From contig DAEV01000124.1 of NCBI GenBank assembly GCA_002509495.1, positions 1 through 6,986 of the forward strand: a DNA stretch of 6,986 nucleotides, written 5' to 3'. Origin of the DNA: Methanolinea sp. UBA473. Lineage in GTDB: Archaea; Halobacteriota; Methanomicrobia; Methanomicrobiales; Methanospirillaceae. This document shows positions 1 through 5,198 of the stretch, piece by piece. The notes beneath the pieces are model-generated. The model did no database searches. It was given only the letters and a program-made list of their open reading frames with translations, and was not told the origin of the DNA. How positions within the stretch are numbered: position 1 is the stretch's first letter; each line of letters opens with the position of its first letter. The translations under genes were made by a program, and so were the position numbers.

Positions 1-104
1 CTCAATCGCGATCATTTCGAAAAATATAAAAAATTCTAAAGTATCTTCGAGCTCAGATATTGTATTTTACCAGAGATCGCAAGCAAGGAAATTTTCATTT
101 TAGC

Positions 105-111
105 TTATAAA
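105..111 (+). promoter_or_regulatory. TATA box (box A) candidate upstream of the GC-rich island
   Basis: The sequence TTATAAA is a close match to the archaeal box A consensus. A transcript would start about 25 bases downstream, near 130-137, exactly where the AT-rich sequence gives way to a GC-rich, foldable stretch. TTATAA is itself palindromic, so the element could also serve the opposite strand, where no convincing gene is visible. Confidence 0.4.
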
Positions 112-134
112 CCGCGCATCACATCATCATTTTC

Positions 135-226
135 AATCAGGTACGCTCACCAGGGCTTCGCCCCTCGCCGCGTGGGCTGCCCCATTGGTTTATTCGAGAA
201 TAATAGAGGCCAAATTTTTGGCTCTA
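135..226 (+). ncRNA. Candidate structured RNA or leader element
   Basis: Bases 139-186 form a GC-rich island inside AT-rich sequence. It contains GGGC-TTC-GCCC (a perfect 4-bp stem with a 3-base loop) and then GGGCTGCCC (3-4 bp). Downstream, 204-214 and 217-226 pair in a 10-bp stem with one bulged G and a two-base loop, and this hairpin is T-rich inside. A TATA element sits about 25 bases before the island. GC-rich islands in AT-rich intergenic DNA are a known signature of archaeal small RNAs, but I do not recognise a family. It could equally be a 5' leader of the histone mRNA or a dispersed repeat. Confidence 0.3.
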
Positions 227-297
227 TCACTCATCCGATTTCATACTTTCAACGATTTTTAATTTTAAGCATGAGTGAAGCAATTTTAAGAGAATCC

Positions 298-315
298 TAT
301 AAATACTATTTAATT
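298..315 (+). promoter_or_regulatory. Probable histone promoter (TATA elements)
   Basis: Two overlapping AT-rich elements, TATAAATA (298-305) and TATTTAATT (307-315), lie 24-42 bases before the histone GTG codon. With the usual 24-28 base distance from box A to the transcription start, the first would start transcription near 325-329, leaving a leader of about a dozen bases that just includes the GAGG ribosome site. The second would give an almost leaderless mRNA. The sequence does not decide between them, and a further TATA-like run lies near 255-266. Confidence 0.45.
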
Positions 316-339
316 CACTATTGTTTTGAGGCAATTAAG

Positions 340-546
340 GTGGCAGATTTACCAATTGCAGCAATTGTAAGAATTGCAAAGCAGAGTGGAGCAGAGCGTG
401 TCGGCAGCGATGCCGCAGCTGCTCTTGTAGCAAAGTCGGAAGAATACCTTGCAAACCTTGTCAAGGAATCGAACAGGCTTGCAATGCATGCAGGACGGAA
501 GACGATCAAGGAAGAAGATGTAAACCTCGCGGCAAAGTCCCGCTGA
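340..546 (+). CDS. Archaeal histone (HMf/HFoB family)
   Basis: A 68-residue, tail-less histone-fold protein that dimerises and wraps DNA into archaeal nucleosome-like particles. The translation begins ADLPIAAIVRIAK and continues GAERVGSDAA, then HAGRKTIKEED and LAAKS. These are the diagnostic stretches of the family: the AERV loop arginine (R20) and the R53-K-T55...D60 loop-2/helix-3 motif. The fold's three helices span the whole chain. I chose the GTG at 340 rather than upstream in-frame ATGs at 172 or 271, because family members start at this M-A-(D/E)-L-P position and GAGG at 328-331 lies eight bases before it. The upstream frame translates to sequence without family resemblance. The 5' half uses A/T-ending codons and the 3' half is more GC-rich. 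The gene appears monocistronic, with a T-tract about 40 bases after the stop. Confidence 0.95.
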   Translation: MADLPIAAIVRIAKQSGAERVGSDAAAALVAKSEEYLANLVKESNRLAMHAGRKTIKEEDVNLAAKSR

Positions 547-585
547 CACCTCTTCCTTCTTTTGCCCTCTCGTACTGACCTGAAA

Positions 586-597
586 TTCTTTTTTTCT
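586..597 (+). terminator. T-tract terminator behind the histone gene
   Basis: A run of seven T residues (589-595), extended by further T residues on both sides, lies about 40 bases after the histone stop codon. Oligo-T tracts without a required hairpin are the standard intrinsic terminators of archaeal RNA polymerase. No strong stem precedes it. Confidence 0.55.
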
Positions 598-697
598 GAT
601 CGACACCACGATAGTAAGCACTGGTATCACTGAATCTGCGGTAATCCCCGGTCCACCCGGAATATCCAGTCCCGAATGGGATACCTTTCTCTCCCCT

Positions 698-1477
698 TTA
701 CGAGGCCTTCAGGGAGTCGCAGATCTTCCGGATGATCTCATCAGGCACCGTTACTTCTCCCCGCACACCGGCCACTGCAACCCACGTATTAATCGAGGCT
801 CCGGCAGAGAGTGCCTGCAGGTCATTCCTTGCGGCGGGTGCAAGGATCTTTACGATCGCCTCCCTGTTCCTGATGCGGATCCCGTGGGTGACCTCGATCA
901 TTGCGAGGTGCGAGAACAGTGCCTGTGCCGTTCCGAACTCCCTGTTGCCGGAGATCTCCCCGTCCAGGAGATCCCGGTAAAGATCCAACGTTTCTATTCC
1001 GTGGCAGACGAGGATCACCCTCTCGATCGCGGGGTGGTAGGCAACGAATTCCAGGATCGTCCGGATCGCGATCCCGGCGGCCCGGGCACGGGGAAATCCG
1101 TAGGCACCGGTGCTGATCGCAGGAAATGCGATGCTGTGAAGATCGCTTAACTCTGCAAGGGCCAGCGAGTTCCTGTAACAGGAAGCGAGGAGCTCGTCCT
1201 CTCCGGCCTCACCTCCCTGCCATACCGGCCCGACCGTGTGGATCACGAACCGTGCCGGAAGCCGGTAACCACGGGTGATCTTTGCCTCGCCTGTCCTGCA
1301 GCCCCCAAGATTCCGGCACTCTTCGAGAAGTTCCGGTCCGGCGGCACGATGGATCGCCCCGTCCACTCCGCCGCCTCCCAGTAGTGATGGATTTGCGGCA
1401 TTGACAATGGCATCGACCCGCTGCGTGGTGATGTCCCCCTCGATTACGAGGATTCGATCCGCGATTCCCGGAGGCAT
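698..1477 (-). CDS. Macrodomain O-acetyl-ADP-ribose deacetylase / ADP-ribosyl hydrolase with C-terminal extension
   Basis: A 259-residue protein whose first ~175 residues form a MacroD/YmdB-type macrodomain, which binds ADP-ribose and removes the acetyl group from O-acetyl-ADP-ribose or mono-ADP-ribose from proteins. Visible motifs are GDIT (14-17), NAAN (26-29), the GGGGVDGAI substrate loop (34-42), G-x-A-x-x-T-x-G-Y-x-L-P-A-R (63-76), IHTVGPVW (79-86) and ISTGAYGFP (121-129). By alignment from memory with E. coli YmdB, the catalytic pair N25/D35 corresponds to N29 and D39, both present, so the enzyme should be active. It is cytosolic, with no signal or membrane segment. Residues ~175-259 go beyond the usual ~175-residue length and match no domain I can name. 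The ATG start has no clear Shine-Dalgarno site, but CTTATCC lies about 30 bases upstream, compatible with a leaderless mRNA. It is convergent with the histone gene. Confidence 0.9.
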   Translation of the reverse strand: MPPGIADRILVIEGDITTQRVDAIVNAANPSLLGGGGVDGAIHRAAGPELLEECRNLGGCRTGEAKITRGYRLPARFVIHTVGPVWQGGEAGEDELLASCYRNSLALAELSDLHSIAFPAISTGAYGFPRARAAGIAIRTILEFVAYHPAIERVILVCHGIETLDLYRDLLDGEISGNREFGTAQALFSHLAMIEVTHGIRIRNREAIVKILAPAARNDLQALSAGASINTWVAVAGVRGEVTVPDEIIRKICDSLKAS

Positions 1478-1502
1478 GATAGAGAGAACTATCCGGCCCG
1501 GA

Positions 1503-1509
1503 GGATAAG
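1503..1509 (-). promoter_or_regulatory. Weak box A candidate for the macrodomain gene
   Basis: On the minus strand the sequence CTTATCC lies about 28-30 bases before the macrodomain ATG, the spacing expected for leaderless archaeal transcripts. A very similar element (CTTTATCC) stands at the same distance before the pirin start. The match to box A is poor, so this is only a suggestion. Confidence 0.25.
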
Positions 1510-1671
1510 GGTTCGGTCAGGTCAGCCCATTCCCAGGGGGATGGTGGGGATTTTCTCGGGGATGGACCCGGGACGGAATCCTCCTTCTGCCGGCCATCGT
1601 TCATCCCAAAAGGATCCCATCATTTTTTCTTCCCAAAGGAAAGACCAGACCATGGTCAAGGATCATTCCCC

Positions 1672-2463
1672 ATGGTGCAGGTTTCGTGGAATAAAGTGCT
1701 GATCATTCTGGCAATCGCGGTGATCATCGCCGTGATCGTGCTGTTCGGCTATTTTGCGTACCTCTTTGACCAGCACGCAAAGCAGAGCGAGCGGCACGAT
1801 TTTCATTACTCCATCAACCTCTCGTACAATACCACGATTGAACACGTAACCCTCCTCCTCCCGGTTCCCGAACGGAACGGGACACCGCTTCTTCCCGGAC
1901 TCCACGAGGACGGGATCCTCTACGGAGTTCCGTCCAGCTGGAATCTCTCGATGGAGTTGGTGAACGGCAGCCCCATGCTCGCGATACGGGCGGAGGAGAT
2001 GATCCCCGAGTACCACGGCCGCCCGATCCCGATCGAACCGGGGCAGAGCCCGCTTCCGACAACCCTGGTCCCGGGGACCGGGTACTCGGAAGAGACGCCG
2101 ATCCTGCAGCCGATCCACCTGGGCCTGATGCTGCAGATGAACCGGACCATCGACACCCGCGATCCGGTTGCCCACGAACCCGTCTTTGCCCCGGGCGGGG
2201 TGTTCATCGAGGGGAAGGTAAGCACCACCCCGTATGAAGGAAAGGAATACACCCACATTGTGCCGATCTTCGTCGAATATACATCAGAGCGTCCTGCTGC
2301 AGTATACATCCGCATCAGCATCCGCGGTACCAATTCGATCTGGAAGGGAGGTTGGGTCTACAACAGTTACGAGGACTCGGTAACGCTGGAGAGGGAAGAA
2401 TCTCCGGGATGGGTGGACGGGAGGGGTATTCTCCGCACAGAGGAGGGTGTGTATTACAGTTGA
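1672..2463 (+). CDS. Membrane-anchored extracytoplasmic protein, function unknown
   Basis: I do not recognise a family. The 263-residue protein starts with a short N-terminus and one strong hydrophobic helix (about residues 9-32, rich in I, V, L, A), followed by a charged stretch and then a ~220-residue soluble domain. The helix is uninterrupted and has no lipobox, so it is probably a signal anchor, with the bulk of the protein outside the cell. Six N-x-S/T sequons (N49, N53, N69, N91, N98, N157) fall after the helix, consistent with a glycosylated surface protein. The domain alternates short hydrophobic and polar stretches with many Pro and Gly, suggesting beta structure. AAGGA (1658-1662) precedes the ATG by nine bases; a GTG one codon later is an alternative. 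It lies 97 bases before the pirin gene on the same strand, but pirin seems to have its own promoter. Confidence 0.8.
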   Translation: MVQVSWNKVLIILAIAVIIAVIVLFGYFAYLFDQHAKQSERHDFHYSINLSYNTTIEHVTLLLPVPERNGTPLLPGLHEDGILYGVPSSWNLSMELVNGSPMLAIRAEEMIPEYHGRPIPIEPGQSPLPTTLVPGTGYSEETPILQPIHLGLMLQMNRTIDTRDPVAHEPVFAPGGVFIEGKVSTTPYEGKEYTHIVPIFVEYTSERPAAVYIRISIRGTNSIWKGGWVYNSYEDSVTLEREESPGWVDGRGILRTEEGVYYS

Positions 2464-2528
2464 GCAGGTGGGATTCTGAGCAGACCCTGAAGAAACTGAT
2501 TTGCAGAGGCCTCCTTCCCGCGAGAGAC

Positions 2529-2536
2529 CTTTATCC
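2529..2536 (+). promoter_or_regulatory. Box A candidate for pirin, leaderless spacing
   Basis: CTTTATCC is a moderate archaeal TATA match whose centre lies about 28 bases before the pirin ATG at 2560. That is the spacing of a leaderless transcript and agrees with the lack of a clear Shine-Dalgarno site here. The spacing also favours the ATG at 2560 over the out-of-frame ATG at 2550. Confidence 0.4.
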
Positions 2537-2559
2537 CGTACCGGCACATATGCCACCGC

Positions 2560-3414
2560 ATGCCACCGGTAAAAACGATCGCGAGGACGTTTCCCGCCCG
2601 GCATACGCTTGAGGGTGCGGGCGTCCATCTCCACCGGGCGTTCGGGTCCGCCGAGCTCCCCCTCTTCGATCCTTTCCTGATGCTCGATGATTTCCGATCC
2701 AACCGGCCCGAGGAGTACCTGGCCGGCTTTCCCTGGCACCCGCACCGGGGGATCGAGACGGTGACCTACATGCTGGAGGGAAAGGTCGAGCACGGCGACA
2801 GCCTTGGCCATTCGGGGAGCGTCGAGGCCGGGGGTGTCCAGTGGATGACGGCCGGTTCCGGGATCATCCACCAGGAGATGCCAAAGCCTGTTGGCGGCCG
2901 GATGGGCGGCTTCCAACTCTGGGTGAACCTTCCCCGAAGCCACAAGATGATCGATCCGCGGTACCAGGAAGTCCAGGCATCGGGCATCCCCCTTGTCACC
3001 CCGCAGGAGGGCGTGAGTATCAGGGTCATCTGCGGGACGATGGGGGAGGTTGCCGGCCCGGTGCAGGAGATCGTGGGATTCCCGGAGTTCCTGGACGTGT
3101 CGCTCGAGCCGGACGTCCCCTTCTCGCACGAGGTGAAGCCCGAGCATACCGCTGCAGTCTACGTGATCGGGGGGTCGGGGAATTTCGACCTGCAGGGGGT
3201 GAAACTCGCCAACCGCACCATGATCCTCTTTTCAAAGGAGGGAAGAGCGGTCCATGTTCTTGCAGGGAGCGAGGGGGCGAGGTTCCTCTACCTCTCCGGA
3301 AAGCCGCTCGGCGATCCGGTAGCCTGGAGAGGCCCCATCGTCATGAACACCCAGGAGGAGCTCCGGCAGGCGTTCGAGGAATACCGGAAAGGGACGTTTC
3401 TTAAGAAGCGGTGA
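2560..3414 (+). CDS. Pirin family protein (bicupin, possible quercetinase)
   Basis: A 284-residue full-length pirin (human pirin is about 290). Pirins are iron-binding bicupins of the cytosol and nucleus; some bacterial members oxidise quercetin, the human one is a redox-sensing transcription cofactor, and the role in archaea is unknown. The N-terminal cupin carries the FDPFLMLDDF stretch (36-45) and FPWHPHRGIETVTYMLEG (57-74), then H78-G-D and IIHQEMP (102-108). The four family metal ligands are present as H60, H62, H104 and E106. The C-terminal cupin (about 150-284) includes the usual GG-x-G-x-F-x-L-x-G turn and lacks metal ligands, as in the family. The start at 2560 is preceded by an out-of-frame copy of the same start sequence at 2550. 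A long open frame on the opposite strand (2284-3147) is a shadow of this gene. Confidence 0.94.
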   Translation: MPPVKTIARTFPARHTLEGAGVHLHRAFGSAELPLFDPFLMLDDFRSNRPEEYLAGFPWHPHRGIETVTYMLEGKVEHGDSLGHSGSVEAGGVQWMTAGSGIIHQEMPKPVGGRMGGFQLWVNLPRSHKMIDPRYQEVQASGIPLVTPQEGVSIRVICGTMGEVAGPVQEIVGFPEFLDVSLEPDVPFSHEVKPEHTAAVYVIGGSGNFDLQGVKLANRTMILFSKEGRAVHVLAGSEGARFLYLSGKPLGDPVAWRGPIVMNTQEELRQAFEEYRKGTFLKKR

Positions 3415-3440
3415 GCGGACAGGGGAAGGTAGATCCCAGT

Positions 3441-3476
3441 CCAGGTTTTATGAAAATCTGGTCTTGAGTCTCAAGA
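3441..3476 (+). repeat. Two adjacent inverted repeats downstream of pirin
   Basis: CCAGGTTTT (3441-3449) and AAAATCTGG (3453-3461) form a 9-bp stem, with one G-U pair as RNA, around a three-base ATG loop. Immediately next to it, TCTTGAG-T-CTCAAGA (3462-3476) is a perfect 7-bp dyad around a single base. The pair starts 27 bases after the pirin stop. The second dyad has too small a loop to fold as RNA and looks more like a DNA-binding site. The first could be an RNA hairpin at the 3' end of the pirin message. Confidence 0.45.
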
Positions 3477-3615
3477 ACTGCAAGTGGATTATTACCATCT
3501 AATTCTCGATTATAAGAACGTGATCTGGTCGGGGAGAACGGTGTTCCTCATTAATAGTCTTCATAAAAGCCTGTACTGGCCAAAACAGTTCTGCAATCCT
3601 CCACCGAAGCTTCTT

Positions 3616-3670
3616 CCCCGGGGTGTGGAGATATCTTCTCCCCTCCACCTCAAACCCTGCCCCGGGGCAG
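3616..3670. promoter_or_regulatory. Paired CCCCGGGG palindromes, candidate operator
   Basis: CCCCGGGG at 3616-3623 and CTGCCCCGGGGCAG at 3657-3670 (a perfect 14-bp palindrome) share the same core, with centres 44 bases apart, close to four helical turns. Between them lie AGATATCT (3629-3636) and the stem GTGGAG/CTCCAC (3625-3630 with 3643-3648). The block ends about a dozen bases before the TATA element of the MerR-type gene, a natural place for an autoregulatory or upstream activating site. GC-rich DNA yields such palindromes by chance fairly often. Confidence 0.35.
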
Positions 3671-3682
3671 AGAAAGACCCAC

Positions 3683-3688
3683 TATATC
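3683..3688 (+). promoter_or_regulatory. Box A candidate for the MerR-type gene
   Basis: TATATC within ACTATATCG lies about 30 bases before the ATG at 3716. Transcription would begin near the ATG cluster (3706, 3709, 3716), giving a leaderless or nearly leaderless mRNA. Only the ATG at 3716 is in the frame of the regulator. Confidence 0.4.
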
Positions 3689-3715
3689 GCAGGGAGAATA
3701 ATCCTATGATGCACC

Positions 3716-4561
3716 ATGCCGTCCGACCGGATCACGATAGGGCGATTCTCGAGCCTCACCTTCCTCTCGCAGAAAGCGCTTCGGCACTATGACAGGAAGG
3801 GTATCCTGGTCCCCGGGATCAAGGACAGGTTCACCGGATACCGCTATTACACCGTCCCGCAGATCGAGAGTGCGCTGAAGATCAAAACGCTCTGCAACCT
3901 CGGGTTCGGTCTTGCCGAGATCGGGGAGATCCTGTCTGCACTCTCATCCGGGGACAAGGAGGCGGTCCGGAACCTGATCGCAAGGCGACACCGGGAGACG
4001 CTCTCCGAGATCGAACGGCTGGAGAAGATCACGTCCCTGATGATCGAGAACAGGGATTTTTCGGAGTTGTTTGCCATGAACGTATCAGAACCTGCAATCA
4101 AGGAGATCCCGGCCATGAGGGTGCTCTCCGGCCGGAGAACGGGTACCTACGAGGAGGTTTGTTCGGGTGTGTCGACCGCACTGATGGGCATCCTCCTCTC
4201 GCCCGAGAACCGGAAGAACGGAGTTGTGATTACCGGCCCCTGCCTGTCCCTCTGCTACGACGGAGAATACCGCGAGACCGATGCCGATCTCGAGATGGCG
4301 ATCCCCATCCACGGCCAGGTGGCGATCCCGGACCCTTCCTACACAGTCCGGACTCTTCCTGCCGTGAAGGTCGTATCGGTCGTGTACAAGGGGCCATACG
4401 AGCACGAAGGATTTGCGGTCGCATTCGAGAACGCATTCCGGTTTGCAGCGGAGAAGGGATTCGAGACGACCGGACCCGACCGGCAGGTGTACCTCAACAA
4501 CCCTGATGAGACGCCTGCCGAAGAGCTGCTGACCGAGGTCCAGATCCCGATCGCCGGGTAA
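3716..4561 (+). CDS. MerR-type transcriptional regulator with GyrI-like ligand-binding domain
   Basis: A 281-residue one-component regulator. Residues 5-75 are a MerR winged helix-turn-helix: ITIGRFSSLTFLSQKALRHYD (6-26, recognition helix), KGILVP, then TGYRYYTVPQI (40-50, wing) and a second helix pair. Residues 76-118 form the antiparallel dimerisation coiled coil (IERLEKI at 99-105). Residues ~125-281 resemble the GyrI/BmrR effector domain, starting with EIPAMRVLSGRRTGTY and ending with the characteristic LLTEVQIPI; the acidic E274 sits where such domains often contact cationic ligands. The layout is that of BmrR-like multidrug sensors, which act on stretched promoters in bacteria; how such a protein works with archaeal TBP/TFB promoters is not settled. 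No metal-binding cysteine pair is seen, so metal sensing is unlikely. A 7-T tract follows the stop by six bases. No efflux pump gene is adjacent, so the target is unclear. Confidence 0.92.
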   Translation: MPSDRITIGRFSSLTFLSQKALRHYDRKGILVPGIKDRFTGYRYYTVPQIESALKIKTLCNLGFGLAEIGEILSALSSGDKEAVRNLIARRHRETLSEIERLEKITSLMIENRDFSELFAMNVSEPAIKEIPAMRVLSGRRTGTYEEVCSGVSTALMGILLSPENRKNGVVITGPCLSLCYDGEYRETDADLEMAIPIHGQVAIPDPSYTVRTLPAVKVVSVVYKGPYEHEGFAVAFENAFRFAAEKGFETTGPDRQVYLNNPDETPAEELLTEVQIPIAG

Positions 4562-4567
4562 CCCTCC

Positions 4568-4574
4568 TTTTTTT
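4568..4574 (+). terminator. T-tract terminator behind the MerR-type gene
   Basis: Seven consecutive T residues begin six bases after the TAA stop, the usual form of an archaeal intrinsic terminator. It lies in the 97-base convergent gap shared with the Cache gene on the other strand; an A-rich run on the plus strand at 4592-4600 gives that gene only a weak T-rich stretch. Confidence 0.6.
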
Positions 4575-4658
4575 CGGTATCAGGAACTCCCAAATAAAAC
4601 ATCTGGTGGATCTTTTTACGCTACCCGCGCCCGAAGGAACCACGTGGCAGTTCATCGC

Positions 4659-5198
4659 TTACCGTATCTCGATCCCGGGCAGGCTGCCGCAGATCCACCA
4701 GGTATCATCGACTTTCTTACGGTATACAAGCGCGGGGACCGGCCTTTCTGATCCGCCTGTGCGGCCAGGGATCATCGCGTGCACAAATCCGGTGCCGTTC
4801 CTGAGCATGCTTATCCCGGTAAGGGTCGTCTTCTCACCATACTCATCGGTTGCGTCCAGGAGGTTCTTGCCGACTTCCTCTTTCCTGGTGGGATCGGCAA
4901 GAAGGGTCCCGTCCGCGCTCTCCGCACAGATATTAATCCCTCCTCCCGCGAATGTTCCGTCCGGGTTCCCGATCTCGGCAAGTGCCTGTTCCTTTCCATA
5001 TTCCCGGGTATAGTTGACTGCCCGGGTGACAGCGGCCACAAGATCCTCCGGGTTCTGACTCCGGACCTGCACGCCCGTCAGGCTCCCCGATCGGAGTTGG
5101 GTATAGTCCGGGTTCAGGATTGAGGCAGAGACCCACCACGTCTCATCGACCGGAATGACATAGGACAGTTTCGGGGCAAAGACCCACGTCCCGTTCAC
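4659..5198 (-). CDS. C-terminal part of the Cache lipoprotein
   Basis: As a free-standing frame this starts at a GTG (5198) inside the end of Cache repeat 2, reads 179 residues and ends at TAA (4659-4661). The authentic frame really begins at 5285, just after the frameshift. It holds the final strands of repeat 2 (APKLSYVIPVDETWWVSASI) and a third, more divergent repeat: a helix around VTRAVNYTREYGKEQALAE, NPDGTFAGGGINICAESADG, GKNLLDATDEYGEKTTL, and VYRKKVDDTWWICGSLPG at the end. It has no signal peptide or promoter of its own, so independent expression as a useful protein is unlikely. It is best seen as the separated tail of the upstream gene. Confidence 0.65.
   Translation of the reverse strand: MNGTWVFAPKLSYVIPVDETWWVSASILNPDYTQLRSGSLTGVQVRSQNPEDLVAAVTRAVNYTREYGKEQALAEIGNPDGTFAGGGINICAESADGTLLADPTRKEEVGKNLLDATDEYGEKTTLTGISMLRNGTGFVHAMIPGRTGGSERPVPALVYRKKVDDTWWICGSLPGIEIR

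Larger units (their letters stand above)
1..339. other. AT-rich non-coding region upstream of the histone gene
   Basis: No credible gene lies here. Short open frames exist, including one that extends the histone frame upstream to 172, but their translations resemble no family I know. The stretch is strikingly AT-rich against the GC-rich rest of the window. It contains TATA-like elements (105-111, 298-305, 307-315), a GC-rich island at about 135-186 and a hairpin at 204-226, described separately. It is best read as a long regulatory leader or as one or more small non-coding transcription units in front of the histone gene. Confidence 0.6.
3415..3715. other. Non-coding region between pirin and the MerR-type regulator
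   Basis: About 300 bases without a credible gene. An open frame from a GTG at 3484 overlaps the regulator start, and its translation resembles nothing, so I leave it out. The first part is AT-richer and holds two adjacent hairpins (3441-3476) and TATA-like runs (for example around 3507-3514 and 3560-3567). The last 100 bases are GC-rich and palindromic (3616-3670) and end in a TATA element before the regulator gene. Confidence 0.6.

Noticed and set aside
70..102. Short minus-strand frame next to TTTATAAG (about 20 codons)
   Set aside because: Too short, with the TATA-like element only about ten bases from the ATG, and no family resemblance.
715..890. Faint HPr-like pattern in the macrodomain protein's C-terminal extension
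   Set aside because: Only a few residues around HGIRIRNREAI recall the HPr active-site region. The active histidine context and the rest of the fold pattern do not follow, so I make no assignment.
1663..2256. 197-codon minus-strand frame opposite the membrane protein
   Set aside because: The plus-strand reading gives a clean membrane helix and sequons; the antisense product is an Arg/Asp/His-rich low-complexity shadow.
2284..3147. Long open frame on the minus strand (287 codons)
   Set aside because: It lies antisense to pirin and to the end of the 1672-2463 gene. Pirin's full length and its metal ligands settle the coding strand, and the antisense product resembles nothing.
3484..3792. Possible small gene (102 codons) between pirin and the MerR-type gene
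   Set aside because: It starts at GTG, has no convincing ribosome site, runs through the palindromic promoter block and overlaps the start of the regulator in another frame.
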